Shown: piece after piece, positions 19,478-29,013 of the stretch | How positions within the stretch are numbered: the stretch's first letter is position 1 | Layout of the letters: each line of letters opens with the position of its first letter | NCBI GenBank assembly: GCA_029251525.1 | Contig: JAQXDE010000038.1 | Span: 62,001-126,000 of the forward strand | Source: Saprospiraceae bacterium | Lineage (GTDB): Bacteria; Bacteroidota; Bacteroidia; Chitinophagales; Saprospiraceae | Direction: 5' to 3' | Length of the DNA: 64,000 nt | Position numbers and translations under genes: made by a program | Notes under the pieces: generated by a model | What the model was told of the DNA's origin: nothing | Databases searched by the model: none | What the model saw: only the letters and a program-made list of their open reading frames with translations

Positions 19478-22400
19478 ATGTGTAATCTACTTTTACTTTT
19501 TAGTTTATTTTTTTCTACAGCTGTTTTTTCTCAAAAAGAAAAAATAGACTTTAAGCTATTTTCATTTGAAGAGGGTCTTAGTCATAGGAATGCTTTCAAA
19601 ATTCAACAGGATCCATATGGATATATTTGGGTAGCAACAATCAATGGACTCAATAAGTATGATGGAACTAGATTCACTCATTTTAATAATTTATCCAAAG
19701 AAAATTATATTCCTCAAAATTATGTTTCCGAATTACTCGTGACATCTGACACTATGATTTGGATGGCAGGAGAGAATAATCTGATAAGGCTTAATGGACG
19801 GAATTACCAATATCAAAAAGTTAATACCAGTAAGGAAAGTATCGATTATAATAAAAACCGAACACCTGGAAGTCTTGTACAGGATGATGATGGAAATATT
19901 TGGAATATCACTTACCAAAAAGATAGAGGCGAATCTTTTTTACAAAAATTAGGGAACGATAACCAACTTAAAGATGTGATGAAGTGCAAAGGCAATTCAT
20001 CTAAACGAGCAATGATTTGGGCACATGGACATATTTATTTTGCAAATAGTTCTAACGAACTTTTAAAAATACACAAAGAGGGAACGATTATCCAACAATA
20101 TACTTTTCCAAAAGAGACAAACAATAAGACATGGATCGTTCAGATGCAAATAGATGAGGATGAAACTCTTTGGGCGATTATGGATGATGGGCTATTATAT
20201 TCCTTACCAAAAGGAGAAAATGAATTTCGTGTACATCCTGTTACAAAGTCAATTTCTAATAGTGAAACCACTAATTCACTTTTGGTTGAAAAGAATGGAG
20301 ATATTTGGATTGGCGGCTTAGGTATTTTATTTTATTTACAAAAATCGACGGGAAGACTAACGGATTATCGTTTAGAAATAAAAGAATTAACAGATAATTA
20401 TTGTAATATACGACACTTGTTTCAAGATGAGATGGGAATAATATGGGCAGCTTCAGAGTATGGTGTTATAAAAATCACACATTCTGAAAAGATATTTGAT
20501 AATTACTTAGCGGAAGGAAGTGAATATTGTACAAATGGTTTTTGTAGTATTAGAGGTATTACTGAAGACGAAGAAGGAAATATTTATTTTAGTTATTACA
20601 ATTCTATTCACATCTTAAAGAATGGAGAAGATACTCCACAACCTCTTTTCCCTCGAAACGATTATTTTAATTTTCCTTTTGGATTGACCTATTATAAAAA
20701 TGCCCTTTGGACAGGAAATGGAAGACGGATAGATTTAGAAACACAAAAGGTAGATACTATTTTTAATAAACCCTCCATTGATCTTGGAGTTTGTATTGTT
20801 AGTAAAGAGAATAATCTATGGTTTGCCTATCGAAATTGGATCTATATATACAATCCAGAGATTAAAGAGTTAAAAGAATTTCAAGATCATCACCAACTCA
20901 TTGACACTTCAGAACTTGATGCAGCATACTTATATCAAGGTGAAACTAAAGATTACATTTGGCTTTCAACTTTAAATGATGGGCTATATAAAATTGATTC
21001 AAAGCAAGGTGTTATGGCTCATTATACAAATGATTCGAGTTCATTAGTAAAATTAATCAGCAACAGAATTAATGTTACTTATGAAGATAACAATGGTAAC
21101 TTATGGATCGGTACAGCCCAAGGAATGCAAAAATTAGATATTCAAAAAGAAACGATCCAAACTTTTTCCATTAAAAATGGAATGCCCAATAATTTCATCA
21201 ATGGCCTTTTGTCGGAAGGAGATACTGCGCTTTGGATGAGTACTGATGTCGGGATTTCAAGGATGAGTATAGCTAATGAATCTTTCATTAATTTTTATAA
21301 ACAAAATGGTTTAACGACTAATGAATTTAATCGAATTTCATTTTATCAAACTCAAGATGGAAGGTTATATTTTGGGAGTATCAAAGGAGTCAATGCATTT
21401 TATCCTAATAATTTGTCTTTAAAAGAAAAAAAAATAATAGAAGCAAATTTGATTCTTACTTCCTTTTCAAAATTGGATGGAGTTAAAGGAGAGATGGTAA
21501 ATTATAAAAATGATCTATCTTCCTATCAGCCTTTTGAGTTGACCTATCAAGATAAGTTTTTTGTTTTTAATTTCGCTTTAACTAATTATAAAAATCCTTC
21601 AGAGATTATTTATAGTTATATTTTGGAAGGTTATGACAGTGATTGGTCTGAAGCTTCTAGTGCAACAACAGCAAGATTCAACGGAATTCCTGCAGGAGAT
21701 TATACTTTTAAAGTGAGAGCTGCAGCAAATAAGAATGATTGGAACAAAAAAGAATTAATTATAAAATTAAAAGTCCACCAAGCTTACTTTAAAACGTGGT
21801 GGTTTATTTTATGTTGTGGAACTTTTGGAGTAGGAGTTTTATTTTTAGCTTATAGGTATCGGGTTTATTCGCTAGAGGAGAATGAAAAAGAGCTAGAAAG
21901 AGAAGTTCAAGTTAGGACTAACGAGTTAGAAAGAGAAAAGAAAAAATCAGATGACTTATTGTTAAATATCTTACCGATAAAAACAGCTGATGAGTTAAAG
22001 AAATATGGAAAAGCTAAAGCTAAGCGGCACGATTCGGTTACCGTGTTTTTCTCTGACTTTAAAGATTTTACAAAAATTTCCCAAGATCTTGGTCCTGAGC
22101 AATTGGTTAATGAAATTGATTTTTACTTTAAAGCATTCGATAGAATTATTGAAAAATATGAATTAGAAAAAATAAAAACTATTGGAGATGCTTATATGTG
22201 TGTAAGCGGGATGTCTGTGAAAAATGAAAAAAGTGCTTCCCAAATGGTTTTAGCTGCTTTGGAAATTCAAGAGTTTTTGGAGGATATTGCTTTGAATAAA
22301 AAGAGTAAAGGACAACTTTATTTCGAGGCAAGAATTGGTTTGCATACTGGACCAGTAGTGGCAGGGATTGTTGGCATTAAAAAATTCGCCTTTGATATTT

Positions 22401-22588
22401 GGGGTGATACAGTTAATACAGCATCCAGGATGGAGCAAAATGGGGCAGAGAAAAAGGTCAATATTTCAGAATCAACTTATCAATTGGTAAAAAATAATTT
22501 TGATTGTGAACACCGAGGAAAAGTAATGGTAAAACACATTGGAGAAATTGACATGTATTTTGTCACTAAAAAGGTAGAACATAATTAG
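19478..22588 (+). CDS. Propeller-type sensor with class III adenylate cyclase output
   Basis: A one-protein receptor of 1036 residues. A signal peptide (1-19) is followed by a two-component-regulator-type beta-propeller with many IWxGT-like blades (YIWVATINGLNKYDG, NLWIGTAQGMQKLD). Next come a Y_Y_Y domain (IIYSYILEGYDSDWSE, about 708-723), one membrane helix (WWFILCCGTFGVGVLFLAY, about 775-797), a coiled-coil linker and a cytoplasmic class III cyclase domain. Metal-binding aspartates are in FFSDFKDF (about 859) and IGDAYM (about 903). The Lys before IGD and the Asp in FDIWGD are the adenine-specifying pair, and VNTASRM gives the transition-state Asn/Arg. All catalytic residues appear intact, so cAMP production is predicted. 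In relatives the output is usually a histidine kinase. Confidence 0.93.
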   Translation: MCNLLLLFSLFFSTAVFSQKEKIDFKLFSFEEGLSHRNAFKIQQDPYGYIWVATINGLNKYDGTRFTHFNNLSKENYIPQNYVSELLVTSDTMIWMAGENNLIRLNGRNYQYQKVNTSKESIDYNKNRTPGSLVQDDDGNIWNITYQKDRGESFLQKLGNDNQLKDVMKCKGNSSKRAMIWAHGHIYFANSSNELLKIHKEGTIIQQYTFPKETNNKTWIVQMQIDEDETLWAIMDDGLLYSLPKGENEFRVHPVTKSISNSETTNSLLVEKNGDIWIGGLGILFYLQKSTGRLTDYRLEIKELTDNYCNIRHLFQDEMGIIWAASEYGVIKITHSEKIFDNYLAEGSEYCTNGFCSIRGITEDEEGNIYFSYYNSIHILKNGEDTPQPLFPRNDYFNFPFGLTYYKNALWTGNGRRIDLETQKVDTIFNKPSIDLGVCIVSKENNLWFAYRNWIYIYNPEIKELKEFQDHHQLIDTSELDAAYLYQGETKDYIWLSTLNDGLYKIDSKQGVMAHYTNDSSSLVKLISNRINVTYEDNNGNLWIGTAQGMQKLDIQKETIQTFSIKNGMPNNFINGLLSEGDTALWMSTDVGISRMSIANESFINFYKQNGLTTNEFNRISFYQTQDGRLYFGSIKGVNAFYPNNLSLKEKKIIEANLILTSFSKLDGVKGEMVNYKNDLSSYQPFELTYQDKFFVFNFALTNYKNPSEIIYSYILEGYDSDWSEASSATTARFNGIPAGDYTFKVRAAANKNDWNKKELIIKLKVHQAYFKTWWFILCCGTFGVGVLFLAYRYRVYSLEENEKELEREVQVRTNELEREKKKSDDLLLNILPIKTADELKKYGKAKAKRHDSVTVFFSDFKDFTKISQDLGPEQLVNEIDFYFKAFDRIIEKYELEKIKTIGDAYMCVSGMSVKNEKSASQMVLAALEIQEFLEDIALNKKSKGQLYFEARIGLHTGPVVAGIVGIKKFAFDIWGDTVNTASRMEQNGAEKKVNISESTYQLVKNNFDCEHRGKVMVKHIGEIDMYFVTKKVEHN

Positions 22589-22703
22589 TAACTTGTTCGT
22601 TCAACTGGTAAAACAAACCAAGAATCATGATTTATTATTGGATAGAAAATAAAATCTAAAGTAGTGATTGTGGTTCAATTAATTCCAAATAAAACCAATT
22701 ACA

Positions 22704-23177
22704 ATGGCAGAAGTAAGAATACACCAAAATGTGGCAGTTCTAATTGATGGCAACAATATAGAAATAAGTCTAACCAAATTAACTAATAATAAAAATGCAG
22801 TTGTAAACTTTGATGTCTTAATTCCAAGAATTTTGATGGATAGAGGATTGAGTCGATTAATTTATTTTCGAGAAGGATTAAATATTTCGGATAAATTAGC
22901 AGAGCGATTACACCGACTTTTTCATGGATCAGTGATGCCTTGTTATAAGTCGGCAGATATTCCTTTGACGATAACTGCAACCCAAATTGCAGAGAAAGTA
23001 GATACAATTATCATTCTATCTGGTGATTCAGATTATGTAGATTTGGTGCGTCACCTGAAGTCAAGAGGAGTGCGAGTAGAAATTTGTTCGGTGGAGGAAA
23101 CAACAGCGCAAATTCTGAAAGAGGAGGCGGATTATCATTTTCCAATTACAAAAGAGGATGCATTTATCCTAAAATAA
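22704..23177 (+). CDS. NYN-domain (LabA/DUF88-like) protein
   Basis: A 157-residue cytoplasmic protein of the PIN-like NYN family, often metal-dependent RNases. Signatures are VAVLIDGNNIE at residues 10-20 (first acidic residue Asp15), then DTIIILSGDSDYVDLVRHLKS with two further acidic residues, and GVRVEIC before the last helix. The domain fills the whole protein. It lies 115 bases after the cyclase gene on the same strand with no terminator seen between them, so co-transcription is possible. The RNA target, if any, is unknown. Confidence 0.87.
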   Translation: MAEVRIHQNVAVLIDGNNIEISLTKLTNNKNAVVNFDVLIPRILMDRGLSRLIYFREGLNISDKLAERLHRLFHGSVMPCYKSADIPLTITATQIAEKVDTIIILSGDSDYVDLVRHLKSRGVRVEICSVEETTAQILKEEADYHFPITKEDAFILK

Positions 23178-23217
23178 TTGTAAATGACAGTTCTTTAAAT
23201 GAACTGGTTTAAAATTA

Positions 23218-23253
23218 AAAAGTGGTCATCGACTAAAATCGATGACCACTTTT
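23218..23253. terminator. Bidirectional terminator between NYN gene and hemW
   Basis: The stem AAAAGTGGTCATCGA (23218-23232) pairs perfectly with 23239-23253 around a 6-base loop, with A and T runs on both sides. It serves the two convergent genes. Confidence 0.9.
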
Positions 23254-23285
23254 CTAATAGGTTAAACCAATGGAACCTCACTAAT

Positions 23286-24434
23286 TTAAGTTTCAAAAAA
23301 TAGTTCCATTGCAATATTGTCAGCTAATAATTTCCCTTTTTTTGTCAAAACAAAAGAACCTCTATCTTGTTTTAAGGTTCCATTTTTGAGGAATACCTCC
23401 GATGACTTTAAAAAGTATTTTTCAAAATCATCTCCCCAAGTCCTTATTTTCCCCAAATTACAGCCCCACATTGTTCGTAAAGCCGTCATTATATATTCAT
23501 TATATTGTTGTTTTAAAGAAAGAATTTCTACTTCAAATCGACTTCCTTTTTCGTTTATGTTATTTTTGTCAAAATCGATTGCTTTTAAGTATAACGCATT
23601 ATTGGCAATATTCCATTGACGACTTTTTCCATTAAAAGAATGAGCTGATGGGCCAACTCCCAAGTACGATACACCTGACCAATAATTAGAGTTGTGCCGG
23701 GCATAATTTCCCGGTTTAGCAAAATTACTAATCTCATAATGATGGTAATTATTAGACTCCATCATTTGCATCAATACCTCAAATTGGTGTGCAGACTTCT
23801 CATCATCTACAGGTTGTGCTTTTCCTCTTTTAACAAAATGATCAAGTGCTGTTCCAGGCTCGATAGTCAAACAATAGCAGGATAGATGTGGAATTTCGAA
23901 GTCAAATAATTTTTGAACATTTCTCCTCCATTGTTCATTTGATGTGGAAGGAGAACCATAAATTAAATCTACCGTTAAATTATTGAAGCCCAATGATTGT
24001 GCATTTTGGATACAACTTTCTGCCTCTTTAACATTATGAGCACGGTTCATAGATTTAAGGTCTATTTCGGCAAAAGACTGAACACCTATACTTAACCGAT
24101 TAATTGGAGTAGATTTGAGTTGTCGTAGTTTTTCCAAAGTTAAGTCATCAGGATTTGCTTCGAGTGTAATTTCAGCATCTTTTTCAATGTGAAAAAGTTG
24201 GTTTATTTTCTCAAAAAAAAGATTTAACTCTCGCTCATTTAAGAGAGAGGGAGTTCCTCCGCCAAAATATATTGTTTTGATGTTTTTGTTGGCGAGATAG
24301 TTTTTTTGTAACTCAATTTCCTTTAAAATTGCGTTAATTATTTCCGATTTGTACTTCATCGAAGTCGAAAAATGAAAATTGCAATAATGACAAGCTTGCT
24401 TACAAAAAGGTATATGAATATAAATTCCACTCAT
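23286..24434 (-). CDS. hemW: Radical SAM heme chaperone HemW
   Basis: HemW binds heme and a 4Fe-4S cluster and delivers heme to respiratory proteins; it was formerly annotated as oxygen-independent coproporphyrinogen III oxidase-like. The 382 residues start MSGIYIHIPFC with the cluster motif CKQACHYC (C11, C15, C18), then IYFGGGTPSLL, the ITLEANPDDL and RLSIGVQSF strands of the radical SAM barrel, and a HemN C-terminal domain (LGVGPSAHSFNG). The CxxxCxxC spacing followed by asparagine rather than C-x-C is the HemW type, not true HemN. It is divergent from the Omp85-like gene, with 62 bases between. Confidence 0.93.
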   Translation of the reverse strand: MSGIYIHIPFCKQACHYCNFHFSTSMKYKSEIINAILKEIELQKNYLANKNIKTIYFGGGTPSLLNERELNLFFEKINQLFHIEKDAEITLEANPDDLTLEKLRQLKSTPINRLSIGVQSFAEIDLKSMNRAHNVKEAESCIQNAQSLGFNNLTVDLIYGSPSTSNEQWRRNVQKLFDFEIPHLSCYCLTIEPGTALDHFVKRGKAQPVDDEKSAHQFEVLMQMMESNNYHHYEISNFAKPGNYARHNSNYWSGVSYLGVGPSAHSFNGKSRQWNIANNALYLKAIDFDKNNINEKGSRFEVEILSLKQQYNEYIMTALRTMWGCNLGKIRTWGDDFEKYFLKSSEVFLKNGTLKQDRGSFVLTKKGKLLADNIAMELFFET

Positions 24435-24439
24435 AGCTA

Positions 24440-24447
24440 CAAAAGTA
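24440..24447 (-). promoter_or_regulatory. -7 promoter box of hemW
   Basis: On the minus strand TACTTTTG matches TAnnTTTG and ends five bases before the hemW ATG. If used, the message would be leaderless or nearly so. A TTTG on the same strand (24473-24476) is about 25 bases further upstream, more than the usual 18-21. Confidence 0.5.
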
Positions 24448-24496
24448 TTAATTTAAATTAAAACATATTTCTCAAAATTCAACGTTTAAATATTTA

Positions 24497-26404
24497 ATGA
24501 AACAGATAAGAAATATTGGTGTTAAATCAATGAGTTTTTATTCAAAAAGTATCGAATATAAAAGTTCGTTAAGCTTCCTGAACCCTTGCTCTTTATTAAA
24601 TATTCCCGCTTGTATTTTTGTCCTCTCCTTTCTTTATTCAATAAGCTTATCTGCCCAAAGACCAACTCGCTATAACCTAAAATTACAATCTATCGATCAA
24701 ACGGTAACATTTATAAAAAAACAATTCGAAATTCAACCATCATTTTCTGACTCACTTTCCGTCAGAAATGAATTGAATAATTTATTGTTACAATTGTATG
24801 CCAATGCCTATTTAGAAGCATCAATTGATAGTATTTATCGTTTCGAGAAAACTTTTTTCGCAAAAATTTTTATCGGCAAAAAATACGAATGGGCGAGCCT
24901 CGAAAATGGAAATGTTGAATCTGCATTTTTGGAACAAATCGGTTTTAGGAAAAGATTATATCAAAACAAAGATTTTTATTACAAAGAAGTGTTAAAATTG
25001 CAAAAATCATTGCTGACTTACGCTGAAAATAATGGATATCCATTTGCAGAAGTTGGTTTAAAAAATATTAAAATAAAGGAAGGGAAAGTTGCTGCCCAGC
25101 TTTTTATGAAAAAAAATAGATTGATTATAATTGATGGGATTAAAATTAAGGGCGTAATAAAAATTTCCCCTCAATACCTTGAAAATTATTTAGGTTTCAA
25201 AAATGGAGATCTTTATGATAAAAGTAAAATCGATAAGGTTCTGCAACGCATCCGAGAACTCCCTTTTGTCCAACAAGAAGGAAAAGGTTTGACAATTACT
25301 TTTAAAGGGAATAAAGCAACGATTAATTTATTTTTGAAAAAAAAGAAAGTGAGTCGATTTGATTTTTTAGTTGGGGTTTTACCCCGAACAAATAATTCAG
25401 CTAGTCCATCCCAGCGAAATTTTTTAATCACCGGGACATTTAATGCAGATATGCAAAATCAATTTGGATTGGGCGAGAGAATCTTTGCAGAGTTTCAACA
25501 ACTTGCTCCAGGAACACAAGAATTAGAATTACAATTTACTTATCCATACATCTTAAACTTTCCATTTGGTGTAGATTTTAAATTTGATCTTTATAAAAAA
25601 GATTCCTCTTTTTTACAAGTCGAATCAGATTTTGGAGTTCAATATTTGTTAGAAGGGGGGAATTATTTAAAAGTATTATGGAATACTCGAAGAACAAATT
25701 TGTTGACAATTAATGAATCTCAAATCATCGCTGCTAAAAAATTACCAGAGGAATTAGATCTCACTAATTCTGTTTTTGGGCTTGAATATAATTTGCAAAA
25801 ACTAGATTATCGATTCAATCCTCGAAAAGGGTGGGGAACACTTCTACGAGTAGGCGCAGGTTTTAAACGCATCAAAGAAAATAATACTATTCTTGGATTA
25901 GAGACTTCTGATCCTAATTTTACTTTTCAGAGTTTATATGATTCTTTGACCTTACGGACTTTTCAATATCAGTTGGAGGGAAAGGTTGAAAAGTACTTTC
26001 CAGTTTTTAAACGAAGTACAATAAAGAGTTCAGTTACCTCAGGATGGATTATTTCGCAATCACCTATTTTTAGAAATGAGCAATTTCGACTAGGTGGAAA
26101 TAGATTGCTTCGAGGCTTTGATGAGGAATCCATTTTTACAACTAATTATGTGATTGGAACTTTAGAATATCGATTGTTGATTGGACAAAATTCTTTTCTC
26201 TTTGCATTTGGAGATTATGGTTATGTAGAAAATATAACTATAGATTCACGGGAGTATGATTCGCCAGTCGGAATGGGAGCAGGAATAACCTTCGAAACAG
26301 GAATTGGTGTTTTTGCTTTTAGTTTGGCAGTAGGAAAACAGAGAGGTAACCCATTTGATTTTAGGAGTGTGAAATCACATTTTGGGTATGTGAGTTATTT
26401 TTAA
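24497..26404 (+). CDS. Omp85/BamA-TamA family outer-membrane protein
   Basis: A 635-residue outer-membrane protein. After an unusually long N terminus (about 53 residues ending in the signal sequence CIFVLSFLYSISLSAQ), the periplasmic part (60-285) is POTRA-like (the IDGIKIKG strand and YLGFKNGDLYDKSKIDKVLQRI are typical). The C-terminal barrel (285-635) carries the Omp85 substrate-loop motif LGGNRLLRGFDEES and ends in F. The probable role is membrane protein assembly or transport. It is shorter than BamA (five POTRA), so a TamA-like or accessory Omp85 is more likely. It ends only 4 bases before a convergent gene, with no visible terminator. Confidence 0.85.
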   Translation: MKQIRNIGVKSMSFYSKSIEYKSSLSFLNPCSLLNIPACIFVLSFLYSISLSAQRPTRYNLKLQSIDQTVTFIKKQFEIQPSFSDSLSVRNELNNLLLQLYANAYLEASIDSIYRFEKTFFAKIFIGKKYEWASLENGNVESAFLEQIGFRKRLYQNKDFYYKEVLKLQKSLLTYAENNGYPFAEVGLKNIKIKEGKVAAQLFMKKNRLIIIDGIKIKGVIKISPQYLENYLGFKNGDLYDKSKIDKVLQRIRELPFVQQEGKGLTITFKGNKATINLFLKKKKVSRFDFLVGVLPRTNNSASPSQRNFLITGTFNADMQNQFGLGERIFAEFQQLAPGTQELELQFTYPYILNFPFGVDFKFDLYKKDSSFLQVESDFGVQYLLEGGNYLKVLWNTRRTNLLTINESQIIAAKKLPEELDLTNSVFGLEYNLQKLDYRFNPRKGWGTLLRVGAGFKRIKENNTILGLETSDPNFTFQSLYDSLTLRTFQYQLEGKVEKYFPVFKRSTIKSSVTSGWIISQSPIFRNEQFRLGGNRLLRGFDEESIFTTNYVIGTLEYRLLIGQNSFLFAFGDYGYVENITIDSREYDSPVGMGAGITFETGIGVFAFSLAVGKQRGNPFDFRSVKSHFGYVSYF

Positions 26405-26408
26405 CTCA

Positions 26409-27350
26409 TCATGATTTAAAAAAACGGTGGATTAATTTTAGCCACTTCGAGTTATATTTTTTTATTTCAAAATATGGGATTTGTTTTGCCCCAAAATTTC
26501 TTCGAACTCTAGTTATTGGTTCGATCATGCTTCCTAAAAAATCAAAATCTTTTTTGCCTAAGGTTTCTTTAGCATATTGGATTGAATGCCAAGTTGTCAA
26601 AATTCCTGCTCCACTATTTCTCAAATCAGGGTCATCCCCAGCCATTAGATAATAAGCTGTGTTTTCATCCCAAATCAAATAAACTACCGAATGGATTTTT
26701 TCATCCTCATCCACAGCAAAAAATATTTCCCTTGATTTATTTTTTTTCAATGCCAAGTCTAATTTTTTTAAAACTTCGAATGAGAACGGCATGGTTAATT
26801 TTTGTCGATTAAATGTTTTTTGTTGGACAGAGTAAAAATCTTCAAGACTTCGATCTGTTGAGATTTTTACTATAGTTTTTGCTTTTGGTATGTTAGTATT
26901 TCGGTATCCGCCATGAAGTTTGGAAAATATTTTTTCTGAATCCTCTTCTAAGTCAATCTTAAAAGTGTAGCGGACTGTTCCTTCAAATTTCTCCCAAAGA
27001 AAAGGTAACCAACTTTTTATCGAAGGATGGAAATATTGTTCGAACAAATTAAATGATGGGAATTGGTGAATTAATTCACGCATTAATCTTTGCTGATGCT
27101 TAGGCGATCGAAATTTTTTTGGAAAATAAGGACCCCAATATTTCACGAAAAGTGGCATACGAGGCAATCGCAAACCATATTTTTCTCGAACTTGAAAGGG
27201 CATTGTTGCAGCTATCTCATTTCCTCTTTTAACTATTAAAATATCCCAACCATCTATTCCACAAACTGAGTCCAATAACCAAGGTTGAGAAAAAATTGGA
27301 ATCTCTTTTTCTTTTTCACAAAATTGTAAATATGTTATTTTTTTAGACAT
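26409..27350 (-). CDS. FemAB/GNAT-like acyltransferase
   Basis: A 313-residue cytoplasmic protein. The opening QPWLLDSVCG..GWDILIVKRGNEIAATMPF and the later IFFAVDEDEKIHSVVYLIWDENTAYYLMAGDDPDLRNSGAG resemble the peptidoglycan-peptide (FemAB) / GNAT 'BioF2-like' acetyltransferases common in Bacteroidota polysaccharide loci. Acceptor and donor are unknown. It is convergent with the Omp85-like gene and the stop codons are 4 bases apart. It is 0.6 kb from the next gene. Confidence 0.72.
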   Translation of the reverse strand: MSKKITYLQFCEKEKEIPIFSQPWLLDSVCGIDGWDILIVKRGNEIAATMPFQVREKYGLRLPRMPLFVKYWGPYFPKKFRSPKHQQRLMRELIHQFPSFNLFEQYFHPSIKSWLPFLWEKFEGTVRYTFKIDLEEDSEKIFSKLHGGYRNTNIPKAKTIVKISTDRSLEDFYSVQQKTFNRQKLTMPFSFEVLKKLDLALKKNKSREIFFAVDEDEKIHSVVYLIWDENTAYYLMAGDDPDLRNSGAGILTTWHSIQYAKETLGKKDFDFLGSMIEPITRVRRNFGAKQIPYFEIKKYNSKWLKLIHRFFKS

Positions 27351-27958
27351 TTTTCTTAGCTACGGGTTTATGGTAGTCTTTTTTTTTGACAGATTAAAGC
27401 CAACTCTAACGTAAAGATAGCATACTCGCGTCATATCAAATTGAATTTTTTATTTAAATTTGGATCTGATCTATCTGATAAAAAAATTAAGCTAAGAATT
27501 CCAGCAGAGTAAAATTACTCACCGTACTTTTTTCTTATTTTTTAGAAGAATACTTTTACAGATGCCTTTTCAGGTCCAATGTTTATCCGTAATTGCTAAA
27601 ATTGAATTAATCTCAGGTGTCAATGTACCTATCAAGAATTATTAGGAGGTAATACAAATAGAGGTGGTTTATTTATTCAGAATTATCAGGTTCATAACAT
27701 CATTTAATTTTAGTTTTATTGGATTTGAAAAAAGGTTTTTTGAAATTGAGGCTACAGAGACAAGAAATCATTGAATTTCAAATAACTACTTTAGTACTTT
27801 TTGGATTCTTGGAAAGTGAGAGATGAAATTTTTTATCGTGTTGTAAATCTTTTAGCTTGATAGGTTATATTTTTTTGATAAAATCCAATGCCGAGTAGTT
27901 GAAATATTTAATACTCGATGTGTAGAAAAGTGATAGTAAATTAAATTAATTAAGAATT
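27351..27958. other. 600-base stretch without a gene
   Basis: Upstream of both the FemAB-like gene (minus) and the aspartoacylase-like gene (plus). It contains an isolated AGGAGGT at 27644 that precedes no reading frame. No frame longer than a few dozen codons, no strong hairpin and no exact promoter box were recognised. Confidence 0.4.
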
Positions 27959-28900
27959 ATGGGGAATGAACGATACATTGGAAGCCATGAAGGGAGTAAA
28001 AAAGGCCCTTTGTTAATTGTTTTTGGAGCAATGCATGGGAATGAACCAGCAGGTATTAAGGCCTTGGATTTGATGTTTAAGATGCTTGAAGTGGAACCTA
28101 TCACAAATCCAGAATTTCATTTTTGTGGAAGATTAGTTGGACTAGTTGGAAATACTAGAGCAACTGAAAAACGAGTGAGATATATTAATCGGGATTTAAA
28201 TCGGCAATGGACTTTAGGAAATGTGGCTCGAATACAAAACTCGAAATTGGAAGATTTGGATGAGGAAGATTTAGAGATAAAAGAGATATTGGAAGTTGTT
28301 CATCATGAGATTGAAATGTATCAACCAGAAAAATTAGTCTTTTTAGATTTGCATACAACGACTGCTTTTGGAGGAATTTTTTCTATTCCTCAAGAAACGG
28401 AGGAGAGTATTCGGATCGCAATAGAATTGCATGCGCCTGTCATCAGAGGTTTATTGAAAGGAGTAAAAGGAACGACGTTGCATTATTTTAATAATGAAAA
28501 TTTTGAACCGGATACCGTTGCGGTAACTTTTGAATCAGGGCAACATGAGGAGCAACTTTCGGTCAATAGAGCGATTGCGGCTTTGACCAACTGCATGCGA
28601 ACGATTGGTTGTGTTGAAGAATTACATGTAGAAAATAGACACGATTCTATTTTAATTGAGTACTCGAAAAATCTTCCTAAAGTCGCTGAGTTGATTTCTG
28701 CACATAAAATTATGCCAGGAGATAATTTTAATATGGCGCCTAATTATAAAAATTTCCAAGCGGTCAAAAAAGGAGAAACTTTAGGAACAGATAAAAATGG
28801 AAATGTAGTAGCAAAAGAGGATAGTTTGATTTTGATGCCTCTGTACCAAAAAAAAGGGGATGATGGTTTTTTTCTTATAAAAACAGTGGAGGGATTCTAG
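27959..28900 (+). CDS. Succinylglutamate desuccinylase/aspartoacylase family metallohydrolase
   Basis: M14-like zinc hydrolase of the AstE/AspA family, 313 residues, cytoplasmic. Zinc ligands are H26 and E29 in FGAMHGNEPAG and H132 in FLDLHTTT; NRDLNRQW (77-84) supplies the substrate-binding Asn-Arg. The segment TVAVTFESGQHEE contains the family's general-base glutamate region. A C-terminal barrel-like part (about 235-313) follows. The amide substrate is not determined; no arginine-catabolism genes are nearby. ATG 27959 is the only sensible start. Confidence 0.85.
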   Translation: MGNERYIGSHEGSKKGPLLIVFGAMHGNEPAGIKALDLMFKMLEVEPITNPEFHFCGRLVGLVGNTRATEKRVRYINRDLNRQWTLGNVARIQNSKLEDLDEEDLEIKEILEVVHHEIEMYQPEKLVFLDLHTTTAFGGIFSIPQETEESIRIAIELHAPVIRGLLKGVKGTTLHYFNNENFEPDTVAVTFESGQHEEQLSVNRAIAALTNCMRTIGCVEELHVENRHDSILIEYSKNLPKVAELISAHKIMPGDNFNMAPNYKNFQAVKKGETLGTDKNGNVVAKEDSLILMPLYQKKGDDGFFLIKTVEGF

Positions 28901-29013
28901 AGAATGATAATAAGTGTATTAAAAAGGATGGAAAATGCTAAATTAAATTAAATCAGATTTGTTTGTTTTTAGGAACTGTGAATGCTATTTTTTATACTAC
29001 AAATATTACTAGG

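Noticed and set aside
27644-27650. AGGAGGT, a perfect Shine-Dalgarno-like sequence
   Set aside because: No reading frame follows, and genes in this window do not use such sites.
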